In this document: positions 54,425 to 62,712 of the stretch, one piece after another
Numbering within the stretch: position 1 is the stretch's first letter
Layout of the letters: each line of letters opens with the position of its first letter
Assembly: GCF_038051985.1 (NCBI RefSeq)
Contig: NZ_CP150291.1
Span: 310,001 to 374,000 of the forward strand
DNA: 64,000 bases
Direction of reading: 5' to 3'
Source: Solibacillus sp. FSL H8-0523
GTDB taxonomy: Bacteria; Bacillota; Bacilli; Bacillales_A; Planococcaceae
Made by a program: the position numbers and the translations under genes
The notes under the pieces: model-generated
Databases searched by the model: none
The model's input: the letters and a program-made list of their open reading frames with translations, nothing else
Told to the model about the DNA's origin: nothing

Positions 54425-54848
54425 ATAGTTTCGCACATTTTTCAAAAAGCTGTGTTAAGGTTTTGAGCTCATCCTCATTTAACATACCGAAAATATTTTC
54501 AAATAGTGTATCAACTTGTTGTTTGGAGCTTTCCAATACGTCGATACCTGCTTGGGTAATATGAATTTGTGAGGCACGACGATCGGTTTCGTGTTGTGTC
54601 TTCTCGATGAGGCCGGCTTTTAAAAGCTTCGTCGTTAAAACCGTAACCCCGCCTGTCGTCACTTTTAACTTTTCTGCAATCGCAGAAGGGCGTTTTGGAC
54701 CCTCTGTATGCAAAAAAGCTAAAATGAAGATATGTGATTTTGAAAACCCCAGTAAATCCTGGCTGTTCCATTGGTTCGCAATCTTGCGCTCGAGTGAAGA
54801 CATAGTTTCAAATAGAGCAGATAATTGCTCCCGTTTTTGCTCATTCAT
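54423..54848 (-). CDS. MarR-family transcriptional regulator
   Basis: The 141-residue protein is a MarR winged helix: LGFSKSHIFILAFLHTEGPKRPSAIAEKLKVTTGGVTVLTTKLLKAGLIEKTQHETDRRASQIHITQAG, in which DRR is the wing tip. Flanking helices provide dimerisation. It follows the Spx paralog by 26 bases on the same strand, so the two probably form an operon that senses stress. The target genes are not evident. A GTTGACC/TTGGAGTT region separates them and includes an AGGAG-like site. Confidence 0.88.
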   Translation of the reverse strand: MNEQKREQLSALFETMSSLERKIANQWNSQDLLGFSKSHIFILAFLHTEGPKRPSAIAEKLKVTTGGVTVLTTKLLKAGLIEKTQHETDRRASQIHITQAGIDVLESSKQQVDTLFENIFGMLNEDELKTLTQLFEKCAKL

Positions 54849-54874
54849 AAGTGGTCAACTCCAAGAAGTTTTCG

Positions 54875-55276
54875 CTATTCGACAGCTAGCTTTTGAAGGG
54901 CATTCAGTTCAAATGCACGCACCTTACGTGGAATGAAGCGACGGATGTCCATTTCGTTATAGCCGATTTGAATGCGTTTTTCGTCAAGTAAAATAGGGCT
55001 ACGCAACATACGTGGATGCTGCTGAATTAAATTATAAAGCTCTTGAATGGATAATTGATCGATATCAAGATCTAAATTTTTGAAGTCATTTGAGTTTGTT
55101 GCGATAATTTCGTCTGTCCCGTCTTCAGTCATGCTTAAAATATGTTTGAACTCAGCTAATGTTAATGCCTGAGAAGTTGTACGTTTTTCTGTGTAAACGA
55201 TGTCGTTTTCGTTTAACCATTTTAGTGCTTTACGTGATGAAGAACAGCTTGATTGTGTATAAATTGTAACTGTCAT
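54875..55276 (-). CDS. Spx/MgsR-type regulator with CxxS active site
   Basis: The 133-residue protein is a close Spx relative of the ArsC family: TIYTQSSCSSSRKALKWL at the N-terminus, SMTEDGTDEIIATNSNDFKNLDLD, LYNLIQQHPRMLRSPILLDEKRIQIGYNEMDIRRFIPRKVRAF. Spx binds the RNA polymerase alpha subunit and activates disulfide-stress genes by a Cys10-Cys13 switch. Here Cys11 is retained but the partner is Ser14 (CxxS), so a disulfide switch of the usual kind cannot form. ATG 55276 sits downstream of a modest AGCGAGG site. It lies upstream of the marR gene. Confidence 0.9.
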   Translation of the reverse strand: MTVTIYTQSSCSSSRKALKWLNENDIVYTEKRTTSQALTLAEFKHILSMTEDGTDEIIATNSNDFKNLDLDIDQLSIQELYNLIQQHPRMLRSPILLDEKRIQIGYNEMDIRRFIPRKVRAFELNALQKLAVE

Positions 55277-55769
55277 AATATATTTCCTCGCTTCCCATAA
55301 TTAAAATATTTAGGTGATAGCTTAGTTGTAAGACATTTGTTTATATGAATATCTTACCAGTAAGCTACTTGTATTGCAATATGTTTTTCACTGGTTTACT
55401 TTTCCATTATTTGTTTACCCACTCTTCTAATAAAATATACGTCTGTGCTAGTGAAAAGTTTCGGATTTTATATTACAGTTTTGTAAAGATACGATGACAG
55501 CATGATATATTCGTATAAATTGTTGCCTATTTTATTTGCGACGTAATTAAAGTAACAGGAGCATGTCATTCGCGTGGGGGATAAAGCATAGTCTTTATAT
55601 AGTATGAACTGAGCTGAAAGGTTATCGGGTTAATTCTATTAATACCCATTTAGTGATGTAATGTAGAAAACTCGTTCTTTAGTTAGAATTTTCAGATAAA
55701 TTATTGATATTCTTCTAATCTAATGGTAATTTTAAAATGTATTAATCTCAAAACAAGGGGGATGAGGGA
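55277..55769 (+). other. Long divergent intergenic region before cstA
   Basis: 493 AT-rich bases without a supported gene between the spx paralog and cstA. It holds the divergent promoters and a GGGTTAAT...ATTAATACCC hairpin at about 55628-55651. A CstA leader RNA is conceivable but no known riboswitch was recognised. Confidence 0.5.
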
Positions 55770-57227
55770 ATGATTACATTTTTAGTATCGATTGTGTTAC
55801 TTATCGTAGGGTACTTCACATACGGAAAGTACGTCGAGAAGGTGTTTGGACATAATGAAAAGCGTCCAACGCCTGCTTATGTAAACCAGGATGGGGTTGA
55901 CTATGTACCAATGTCGACACCGAAGAATTCATTAATTCAGCTGCTGAATATTGCAGGAACTGGGCCAGTATTTGGTCCAATTGCCGGTGCATTATACGGG
56001 CCAGCTGCATTTATTTGGATTGTGGTCGGCTGTATATTTGCTGGTGCCGTGCATGACTATTTAACGGGGATGATTTCAATCCGTAATAAAGGCGCGCATT
56101 TACCAGCACTTGCTTCAAAGTATTTAGGGGTGGCGATGAAGCATGTCGTTAATATTTTTGCGCTATTATTATTACTTTTAGTAGGGACGGTATTCGTGAC
56201 ATCACCAGCGATGCTCATTAGTAATTTATTTGATGGAAAAGTGGCACTTGCTGTTATTGTTGGTGTTATCTTTGCTTATTATATTTTTGCAACGTTACTA
56301 CCGATTGATAAAATTATCGGGCGTCTTTACCCATATTTCGGTGCGTTGTTAATTTTCTCTGCGTTAGGTATTGGGGTAGTGCTTGTGTTTACAGGTGCAC
56401 CGATTCCAGAGCTATCATTTGAAAACATGCATCCGGGCTTATTACCAATTTTCCCAATGCTGTTCTTTACGATTACATGTGGGGCGCTTTCAGGCTTCCA
56501 TGCAACGCAAACGCCGATTATTTCGCGTACAACGCAAAAAGAAGGGCAAGGGCGTAAAATTTTCTATGGCATGATGATCGCAGAGGGGATTATTGCGATG
56601 ATTTGGGCAGCTGCGGCAATGAGTATTTTCAACGGGCCAGTAGGTCTAAACGAAATACTTGCAGCAGGTGGTCCTGCAGGAGTTGTAAGTGAAATTTCAA
56701 TTGCGACATTAGGTGCTGTTGGAGGTACATTAGCGATTTTAGGTGTTGTTGTGTTACCAATTACGTCAGGGGATACAGCATTCCGTGCAGCACGTATGAT
56801 TATTGCAGATTACTTCAAGTTCTCACAAGCAAAAATTTTAAGTCGTTTATGGATTGCAATTCCATTATTCGTCCTATCATTTGCCTTAACAAGAATTGAT
56901 TTTAATATTTTATGGCGTTATTTCTCTTGGGCAAACGGTGTAACCGCTGTCATTGCACTGTGGGTCGGGGCGATGTACTTGTTCTTGAAAAAGAGCAATC
57001 ACTGGATCGCAACCGTACCGGCTACATTCATGACGTCGATGGTATTTGTTTATATTATTTATGAGCCGACAATGGGCTTTGGGATGGGGCTAACAGAGTC
57101 GTACATTCTCGGAACGGTGGCGACACTTATTATCGTAGCTATGTTCTTTGCCACAGCCTTTAAAAAGCGCGGAACCAACTTCCTGTTAGACGAGGATGTT
57201 TCTGGCTATAAAGTACACGAAGGCTAA
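55770..57227 (+). CDS. Carbon starvation CstA-family transporter
   Basis: The 485-residue membrane protein matches the shorter CstA form of Gram-positive bacteria: VDYVPMSTPKNSLIQLLNIAGTGPVFGPIAGALYGP, GAVHDYLTGMISIRNKG, CGALSGFHATQTPIISR and SGDTAFRAARMIIADYF. CstA proteins import peptides or pyruvate under carbon shortage. About 14 hydrophobic segments. ATG 55770 follows GGGGGATGAGGG. A long upstream region suggests regulated expression, but no CcpA cre site was identified with confidence. A terminator follows. Confidence 0.92.
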   Translation: MITFLVSIVLLIVGYFTYGKYVEKVFGHNEKRPTPAYVNQDGVDYVPMSTPKNSLIQLLNIAGTGPVFGPIAGALYGPAAFIWIVVGCIFAGAVHDYLTGMISIRNKGAHLPALASKYLGVAMKHVVNIFALLLLLLVGTVFVTSPAMLISNLFDGKVALAVIVGVIFAYYIFATLLPIDKIIGRLYPYFGALLIFSALGIGVVLVFTGAPIPELSFENMHPGLLPIFPMLFFTITCGALSGFHATQTPIISRTTQKEGQGRKIFYGMMIAEGIIAMIWAAAAMSIFNGPVGLNEILAAGGPAGVVSEISIATLGAVGGTLAILGVVVLPITSGDTAFRAARMIIADYFKFSQAKILSRLWIAIPLFVLSFALTRIDFNILWRYFSWANGVTAVIALWVGAMYLFLKKSNHWIATVPATFMTSMVFVYIIYEPTMGFGMGLTESYILGTVATLIIVAMFFATAFKKRGTNFLLDEDVSGYKVHEG

Positions 57228-57234
57228 CAAACAT

Positions 57235-57278
57235 AGTCATATGTAGGGGACTCGACCTCCTGCATATGACTTTTTTTA
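57235..57278 (+). terminator. Intrinsic terminator after cstA
   Basis: AGTCATATGTAGGGG pairs with CTCCTGCATATGACT (wobbles), then T7. Confidence 0.9.
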
Positions 57279-57295
57279 TTTGAGAATTAGGTAAA

Positions 57296-57334
57296 AAAAC
57301 GCTACTCCCTATGACTAGGAAATAGCGTTTTATC
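57296..57334 (-). terminator. Terminator after the ABC-F gene
   Basis: AAACGCTA and TAGCGTTT arms with an inner TCCCT/AGGAA pair; T-rich on the minus strand. Confidence 0.8.
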
Positions 57335-57339
57335 AAAGC

Positions 57340-58920
57340 TTATTTAAATTCGTTTAACTCTTTTGTTTCACGCGTTGTGAACCAATCTTGTACGTTCCAG
57401 ATCTTTGTCACTAAACCTTCATAGAATTCAGGTTCATGCGATACAAGAACGATTGTGCCTTTGAATTCCTTCATTGCACGTTTTAATTCCTCTTTTGCAG
57501 TAACGTCTAAGTGATTTGTAGGTTCGTCAAAGATTAACCAGTTTGTTTGGTCCATCATTAATTTACATAAACGAACTTTCGCTTGCTCACCACCAGAAAG
57601 TGAGTTCAGTGGACGTGTGATATGGTCTGTTTTTAGACCAGCGCGTGCTAAAGCCGCACGAACTTGCGCTTGTTCCATAGAAGGGAACGCGTTCCATACA
57701 TCGTCGATTGGTGTAATTTTGTCTGCTTTTACTTCTTGCTCGAAGTAAGACGGCTCTAAGTATTCACCTAAATAGAATTTTCCATCTAACGGCTGTACTT
57801 TACCAAGCATTGTTTTTAGTAGCGTCGATTTACCGACACCGTTCATCCCAACAAGGGCAATTTTTTCACCGCGCTCGATTTGGAATGTTAATGGTGGTAA
57901 TAACGGTTTTTCTTTGTCATAACCGATCACTAAGTTTTCAGCTTCCACGACATAACGGCCTGGTGTACGCGCTTCTTTAAAGCTGAACTCAGGTTTTACA
58001 GCTGTTTCAGGGCGGTCAATACGCTCCATGCGGTCTAATTGCTTCGCACGTGATTTCGCACGGCCACTTGTTGAATAACGTGCCTTGTTACGGTTAATGA
58101 AATCTTCTTGCTGTTTAATGAATTCTTGCTGCTTTTCGTACGCATCGATATGTTGACGCTTGTTGATTTCCGCAAGTTCGATGAATTTTTCGTATGTCGC
58201 TGTGTAGCGCGTCATTTTTGCGAATTCTAAGTGTAGGATTACATCTACAACATCATTCATGAATTCCGTATCATGCGAAATTAATAGGAACGCGTATGGG
58301 TAGTTTTTTAAGTAGTTCTTTAACCACGTTACATGCTCTTCGTCTAGATAGTTGGTAGGCTCATCTAGTAATAATACTTTTGGCTTTTCAAGTAAAAGCT
58401 TCGCCAGTAACACTTTTGTGCGTTGACCACCAGAAAGGGCTGCTACGTCACGGTCTAAACCAATTGCATCTAAGCCTAAGCCGCGTGCGATATCATCGAT
58501 TTTCATATCTAAGTTATAGAAATCACCTGCATCAAGTGCATCTTGAATTTCTGACATTTCTTCTAATAATTTGTCGTAATCTGCATCGGGCTCTGCAAGC
58601 TCAGCCGAAATTTCGTTTAAGCGTGCTTCTTTTTGGTACAGTGGTAAAAACGCATCACTTAACGCATCGCGCATTGAGCGGCCTGTAGTTAATACTGTGT
58701 GCTGATCTAGGTAACCATAATGCGTGCCTGGTAACCACTCGACTTTACCTTCGTCGTGAATTTGTTGTCCTGTCAGAATGCCCATTAATGTTGATTTCCC
58801 AACACCGTTTGCGCCGACTAAGCCGATGTGATCGCCTTCGACTAAGCGGAATGAAACATCTTTAAATAACGTGCGGTCACCAAATGAATGACCTAAATTT
58901 TCAACTGTTAAAATTGCCAT
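57340..58920 (-). CDS. ABC-F family ribosome-associated ATPase
   Basis: The 526-residue protein has two nucleotide-binding domains and no membrane segments. NBD1 carries GANGVGKST, LSGGQRTKVLLAKLLL and LLLDEPTNYLD; NBD2 carries GMNGVGKST, LSGGEQAKVRLCKLMM and LIFDEPTNHLD. The linker of about 80 residues is charged (AYEKQQEFIKQQEDFINRNK and onward) as in YbiT/Uup-type ABC-F proteins. These act on the ribosome, in translation fidelity or antibiotic protection. CGGAGG precedes ATG 58920. It stands alone between cstA and the repeat pair. Confidence 0.92.
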   Translation of the reverse strand: MAILTVENLGHSFGDRTLFKDVSFRLVEGDHIGLVGANGVGKSTLMGILTGQQIHDEGKVEWLPGTHYGYLDQHTVLTTGRSMRDALSDAFLPLYQKEARLNEISAELAEPDADYDKLLEEMSEIQDALDAGDFYNLDMKIDDIARGLGLDAIGLDRDVAALSGGQRTKVLLAKLLLEKPKVLLLDEPTNYLDEEHVTWLKNYLKNYPYAFLLISHDTEFMNDVVDVILHLEFAKMTRYTATYEKFIELAEINKRQHIDAYEKQQEFIKQQEDFINRNKARYSTSGRAKSRAKQLDRMERIDRPETAVKPEFSFKEARTPGRYVVEAENLVIGYDKEKPLLPPLTFQIERGEKIALVGMNGVGKSTLLKTMLGKVQPLDGKFYLGEYLEPSYFEQEVKADKITPIDDVWNAFPSMEQAQVRAALARAGLKTDHITRPLNSLSGGEQAKVRLCKLMMDQTNWLIFDEPTNHLDVTAKEELKRAMKEFKGTIVLVSHEPEFYEGLVTKIWNVQDWFTTRETKELNEFK

Positions 58921-58982
58921 ATACTAATCCTCCGAGTGTTTTTATATAATTTATTCTTTTAGAAAGTGTTATTTTAATACAA

Positions 58983-59180
58983 TCCGTTCTGCTGCGCTGC
59001 GGGGAGAGCGCGTTGATTGGGATTGATTTTAGCCCCAAGTCCGTTGTACTGCGTTGCGGCGGACGCTTTTCTGAGGGCGTGGCTGCAACTAAATGTATTG
59101 TGCCTCTTACGACGGCACAATACATTGGATTTTCCGCGCACGCTAATCCTCTAGAAGTCGCCGCCTCCACTCCGTACAAC
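58983..59180 (-). repeat. Dispersed repeat B, copy 2 (inverted)
   Basis: Reverse complement of the unit at 5916-6061: GGAGGCGGCG, GCGCGGAAAATCC, a hairpin with arms AATGTATTGTGCC and GGCACAATACATT, then GCGTCCGCCG. The arm bases differ from copy 1 (AATCAAT versus AATGTAT) yet remain complementary. An extra CCGTTCTGCTGCGCTGCGG element extends its end. Confidence 0.8.
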
Positions 59181-59420
59181 TCTTTTCATTGAAGCAGATC
59201 TATCTAATAATCCATCCTTTGCTTCGCGCCACTCAACTTTAGTATAAAGTGAGCTTTTAGAAAAAGTATTACTAATAAATAATTCTCTACTAATAGAGAG
59301 CATTGATTCAAAGCATACTCAATTAAGAAGGAATAACTTCTACCATCCGAGAGGCCTGCTCCTGTCGCTACGCTTTCGTCGCAAAGGAACAATCAAATCA
59401 CAAGGCATTTGATTGTTCCT

Positions 59421-59574
59421 TGCCTCGCGATAGCGCAAGCGGCTTGATTTCACGCTCTTTACTTTATGACGAGGAAGAAATGATGGATTGGTGGGCATCG
59501 CAAACGGCATAAAAGACAGTCGTAAAGACACGTACAACGTGGCTTGTAGGCTGTAATGCCGTAGCCCACCAATA
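59421..59574 (-). repeat. Dispersed hairpin repeat A, copy 2 (inverted)
   Basis: Reverse complement of the unit at 5618-5770: ATTGGTGGGC pairs with GCCCACCAAT, and the tail ends in TTGCGCTATCGCGAGG. A separate hairpin (GGAACAATCAAAT/ATTTGATTGTTCC, 59386-59419) follows it in the spacer between A and B. Between 59181 and 59385 no gene is supported. Confidence 0.8.
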
Positions 59575-59653
59575 AATAAAGCAACTTCTATTAGAAAAGC
59601 CAGCCTGTGTTTTTGCTTTCGCTATATATTTCCTCAAAAAAAACTCGCAGGCA

Positions 59654-59839
59654 TTATAGTGCTGCGAGCTGTTTATTTAGTTCTGCGAGCCTTGCTTCCA
59701 TATTCTCTAGACGTGTTACCGCCTGCTTCACTGAATCTGCATGGCCTACTGACTCTAATTTTTCTGTATCGCCTTGAAGATTGATGTAATCCATCTTCAG
59801 CTCGGCAATTTCTTGCTGTAATTGGCTCTTTGTTAACAT
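59654..59839 (-). CDS. SE1832 family protein
   Basis: The 61-residue protein is a two-helix coiled coil, LTKSQLQQEIAELKMDYINL then QAVTRLENMEARLAELNKQL, with a turn at SVGHAD. It matches the SE1832 family of small Staphylococcus/Bacillales proteins of unknown function in size and sequence pattern (EIAELKMDYINLQGD.EKLES.GH). ATG 59839 has AAAGGAG 9 bases upstream. A terminator is not obvious. It lies near the repeat pair, but as a conserved core gene it is not likely part of it. Confidence 0.8.
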   Translation of the reverse strand: MLTKSQLQQEIAELKMDYINLQGDTEKLESVGHADSVKQAVTRLENMEARLAELNKQLAAL

Positions 59840-59908
59840 CGATGTTTGCTCCTTTAACTAACAAAATTCATCTTTTTGTATTGTAACATAATGCGTTTAG
59901 TTTTTTCA

Positions 59909-60943
59909 CTACATGTGCGCAAGATTATGACGAGAATATGCTAAATCGAGCAGTAAATTTTTCAAAATATCATTGTTCGTCAAGATTTCTAAGGCACGCT
60001 GTTTACGGACAGCGCGTTCGCGGCGGGATTCGTGCAGTAAAAGTTCCATCACCGCATTTTGTAAAATTGACTGCTTCATTTTTCGACCAAGACCGATATG
60101 AATAAATCCGTTCATTTCACGGGCAAAGGTATAGTTTAATTCTTGTTCTTGTTGGGCAGTTGTAATACAAGGGATTCCGGCTGTTGCAACTTTGTAAGGT
60201 GTGTAATTGGCGTTGCAAATGATGAGGTCAGCATCTGGCATGAGATGGAGTAGGGCATCGGCGCGCTTGACGATTTCTGTATTGCGGCGGCTGAGTGCCA
60301 TGAGCTTAAGGCTGTCCAAATCGTGCTTGTAATCGTCATCAATCGCTATCGAAATTTTGAGTGGGATATGGAGCTGCGTAAGGTGGCGTAATGTGCGGTA
60401 CGTTAGATTATTGGCATCCCCGTCCTCAAAAGCGACGACGATGTGTGGAAGCTCTTGTTTAATAGAACAATCGGACGAATCGTAAATGGCCTGTGCCGTT
60501 TGCTCTAAGTTTGGTGGTACGGCAAATGCGTAGCTGCCTGCAAGTTCTTGCGGTAATGATTCCTCGTGGGGCTCACCAAAGAGCGCGATAATATGGCAAT
60601 CGACCAGCTGTACACCCATGCCGAAATCGTCGAAATGAACAATCGTTTGGCAGTAGGGGCGAATCATTTCAATTTGATCAAGCTGCGTATCTTTACCGTC
60701 ATGGACAATTAAATCCGGTTCCAGCTCGCGAATTTTCTTTTTTAACTCTATAAAACGATCAAATAACACGATCGTTAATTTCGTCGTGGCTAACTTATCA
60801 ATTAATGCTTGATTGTCGGTTTTGACAAACAAAAAGACACTTTCCTCCTGCAGCAAATTTGCTAAGGTCACGGCGCGTTCGATTGGATACGAGCCTTTTG
60901 TGTCACAGTGCTCGACAATCCAAATGATTCTTTTTTTGTGCAA
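59909..60943 (-). CDS. PseG/SpsG-like protein (GT-B fold, UDP-sugar hydrolase-like)
   Basis: The 344-residue protein resembles PseG-type enzymes of the GT-B fold: RIIWIVEHCDTKGSYPIERAVTLANLLQEE at the start, IVHFDDFGMGVQLVDCHII in the centre and a C-terminal half with AFEDGDANNLTYRTLRHL, MPDADLIICNANYTPYKVATAGIPCITTAQQEQE. PseG releases UDP in pseudaminic acid synthesis, but no other pse genes are nearby and the usual GGSDP is replaced by FEDGDA. The start TTG 60943 has GGATGGGA upstream; an ATG at 61021 exists but has no site. Substrate unknown. Confidence 0.65.
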   Translation of the reverse strand: MHKKRIIWIVEHCDTKGSYPIERAVTLANLLQEESVFLFVKTDNQALIDKLATTKLTIVLFDRFIELKKKIRELEPDLIVHDGKDTQLDQIEMIRPYCQTIVHFDDFGMGVQLVDCHIIALFGEPHEESLPQELAGSYAFAVPPNLEQTAQAIYDSSDCSIKQELPHIVVAFEDGDANNLTYRTLRHLTQLHIPLKISIAIDDDYKHDLDSLKLMALSRRNTEIVKRADALLHLMPDADLIICNANYTPYKVATAGIPCITTAQQEQELNYTFAREMNGFIHIGLGRKMKQSILQNAVMELLLHESRRERAVRKQRALEILTNNDILKNLLLDLAYSRHNLAHM

Positions 60944-61052
60944 TTTAATCCCATCCTTTCCACTATCCCTATAAAATATGGTGGAAAAACCGAAATTATG
61001 AATAAGGGTGTTATTTTCCATACATATACTGTGAAAAAATGAGGGATATTAA

Positions 61053-61862
61053 ATGAAGGCGATGCGTTCAGCTTTAGTAGTAGGCGCGACAGGATTAGTC
61101 GGCTCTAAATTAGTAAAACTATTGTGCGATAGCGATGAGTACGTAGCGGTCAATGTCATTTCAAGAAGGCCAATTGATTATTTTCATCCGAAGTTAATCG
61201 TGACGTTGCGTGAATTTGATCAAATTGCTGATAGTGATATTGAATTTGCGCATGAAGTATTTTGTTGCTTAGGCACAACGATGAAAAAAGCAGGCTCCAA
61301 GGAACAATTCGAAAAGGTCGATTTTGAATATCCAATGACGATTGCGGCACTGGCAAAAAATCGAGGGATTGGGCATTTCATTGTCATTTCTGCAATGGGG
61401 GCGAATGAAAAGGCGCTCGCATATTATAGTAGAGTGAAGGGCAAATTAGAAAAAGCGCTCACAAATATGGATTTCCCGCAGTTGTCTATTGTACGCCCAT
61501 CGCTCATTACAGGGGAGCGCGGCGAGTTTCGTTTCGGTGAAGCGTTCGGTGCAAAGGCGCTGAAGGTCGTGAATCCGTTACTTGTCGGCCCATTGAAAAA
61601 GGTGCGCTCGATTCCAGCACAGCAAATTGCGCTGGCGATGAAGGTCATTGCACTACATGGTAAAAAGCAAAAGGTGACGATTTATAAATCGGATGAACTC
61701 CTCACGCTGAAAATGCCGATTGTCGAAAAAAACGAAGAACAACTGGCCAATCAAGAGGTGCTGTTTAACTGGGACAAGTTAAAAGAAGAGGAATTCCCAC
61801 CAGTGGATGATGAGGTTGTCTTTGATCGCAGTAAAATCAAAGAAGTTGAGCCACGGGACTAA
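61053..61862 (+). CDS. NAD(P)-binding Rossmann-fold oxidoreductase
   Basis: The 269-residue protein begins SALVVGATGLVGSKLVKLLC with the GxxGxxG NAD(P) motif, followed by VISRRPIDYFHPKL, FCCLGTTMKKAGSKEQFEKVDF, VISAMGANEKALAYYSRVKG with the YxxxK-like tyrosine-lysine and IVRPSLITGERGEF. This is the atypical short-chain dehydrogenase group related to YraR and HTATIP2. Its substrate is unknown. ATG 61053 has a GAGGG site; ATG 61062 is possible. It is divergent from the PseG-like gene with only about 100 bases between. Confidence 0.82.
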   Translation: MKAMRSALVVGATGLVGSKLVKLLCDSDEYVAVNVISRRPIDYFHPKLIVTLREFDQIADSDIEFAHEVFCCLGTTMKKAGSKEQFEKVDFEYPMTIAALAKNRGIGHFIVISAMGANEKALAYYSRVKGKLEKALTNMDFPQLSIVRPSLITGERGEFRFGEAFGAKALKVVNPLLVGPLKKVRSIPAQQIALAMKVIALHGKKQKVTIYKSDELLTLKMPIVEKNEEQLANQEVLFNWDKLKEEEFPPVDDEVVFDRSKIKEVEPRD

Positions 61863-61926
61863 TTGTATTGCACAATAACAACTTCCGACGAAAGACTGAA
61901 TTTTTCTTGTTACAAGCAACTAGGTG

Positions 61927-61954
61927 TTATCAAAATCCGTTATTCTGATACAAT
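61927..61954 (+). promoter_or_regulatory. Candidate sigma-A promoter for the FMN reductase gene
   Basis: TTATCA (-35-like) and TACAAT (-10) are separated by 16 bases, 33 bases before the ATG at 61987. Confidence 0.5.
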
Positions 61955-61986
61955 AAAGGCACAATGAGTTACATGGAGGAACAACA

Positions 61987-62541
61987 ATGAAAATTTTACT
62001 TGTCGATGGGACAATTTTTGGACGTAAAACCGGTGTTCTTTTAGAACAGGTTCAACAATATATCACCGCTTTCAATCCGGATTTAGAGCTTGAAATTTTA
62101 TATTTTTCAAAATTACAGCACCAAATTTTAGACGGTAGCCCGCTAAATGATGATATGAAAAAGATGATTCAAAAATTTGAAGAAGCGGATGCGTACATTT
62201 TCGCTTCACCCATTTTCCAAGCATCGATTCCAGGCGTATTAAAAAATGCGTTTGATATGATTCCACCAAAAGCAATGCGCTACAAGCCAGCAGCCATTAT
62301 CGGCAACGGTGGTACGTATCAGCACCATTTAGTATTAGAAAACCAATTACGCCCAATCTTAGATTACTTCCGTTGCCTTGTGACACCAAACTACGTGTAC
62401 ACGCATGCGGATCATTTCGATAAAGACAACAAAATTACAGATGAAGACGTACACAACCGTCTACGCGAATTAGCGCGCGTGTTCGTACAATACTGTGAAA
62501 TGACAAAGACATTGTCGAAGGAAGCAGTCGATATTCAGTAA
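61987..62541 (+). CDS. NAD(P)H-dependent FMN reductase family protein
   Basis: The 184-residue flavodoxin-like protein starts KILLVDGTIFGRKTGVLLEQ, has the loop ADAYIFASPIFQASIPGVLKNAFDMI for flavin binding, and RYKPAAIIGNGGTYQHHLVLENQLRPIL as in SsuE/azoreductase-type FMN reductases. It reduces FMN or small quinone and sulfonate substrates with NAD(P)H in the cytosol. A GAGGAACAACA site precedes the ATG. It stands alone with its own candidate promoter and terminator. Confidence 0.85.
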   Translation: MKILLVDGTIFGRKTGVLLEQVQQYITAFNPDLELEILYFSKLQHQILDGSPLNDDMKKMIQKFEEADAYIFASPIFQASIPGVLKNAFDMIPPKAMRYKPAAIIGNGGTYQHHLVLENQLRPILDYFRCLVTPNYVYTHADHFDKDNKITDEDVHNRLRELARVFVQYCEMTKTLSKEAVDIQ

Positions 62542-62546
62542 TATTA

Positions 62547-62589
62547 AACAACCCTGAAATGATGATTTTCATTCCAGGGTTGTTTTTTA
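62547..62589 (+). terminator. Intrinsic terminator after the FMN reductase gene
   Basis: AACAACCCTG-AATG pairs with CATT-CAGGGTTGTT, then T4 and more T. Confidence 0.88.
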
Positions 62590-62712
62590 GTAGTTGAAAA
62601 GTAATGTTATTCTTCCCATTTAAACATTATTATCTTTTTTATCCACACCTATGTAGAAATAAAAGTATTATTTTTTTAAACTACCTATAGTTTAATTTAA
62701 GGAGTGAATTTT

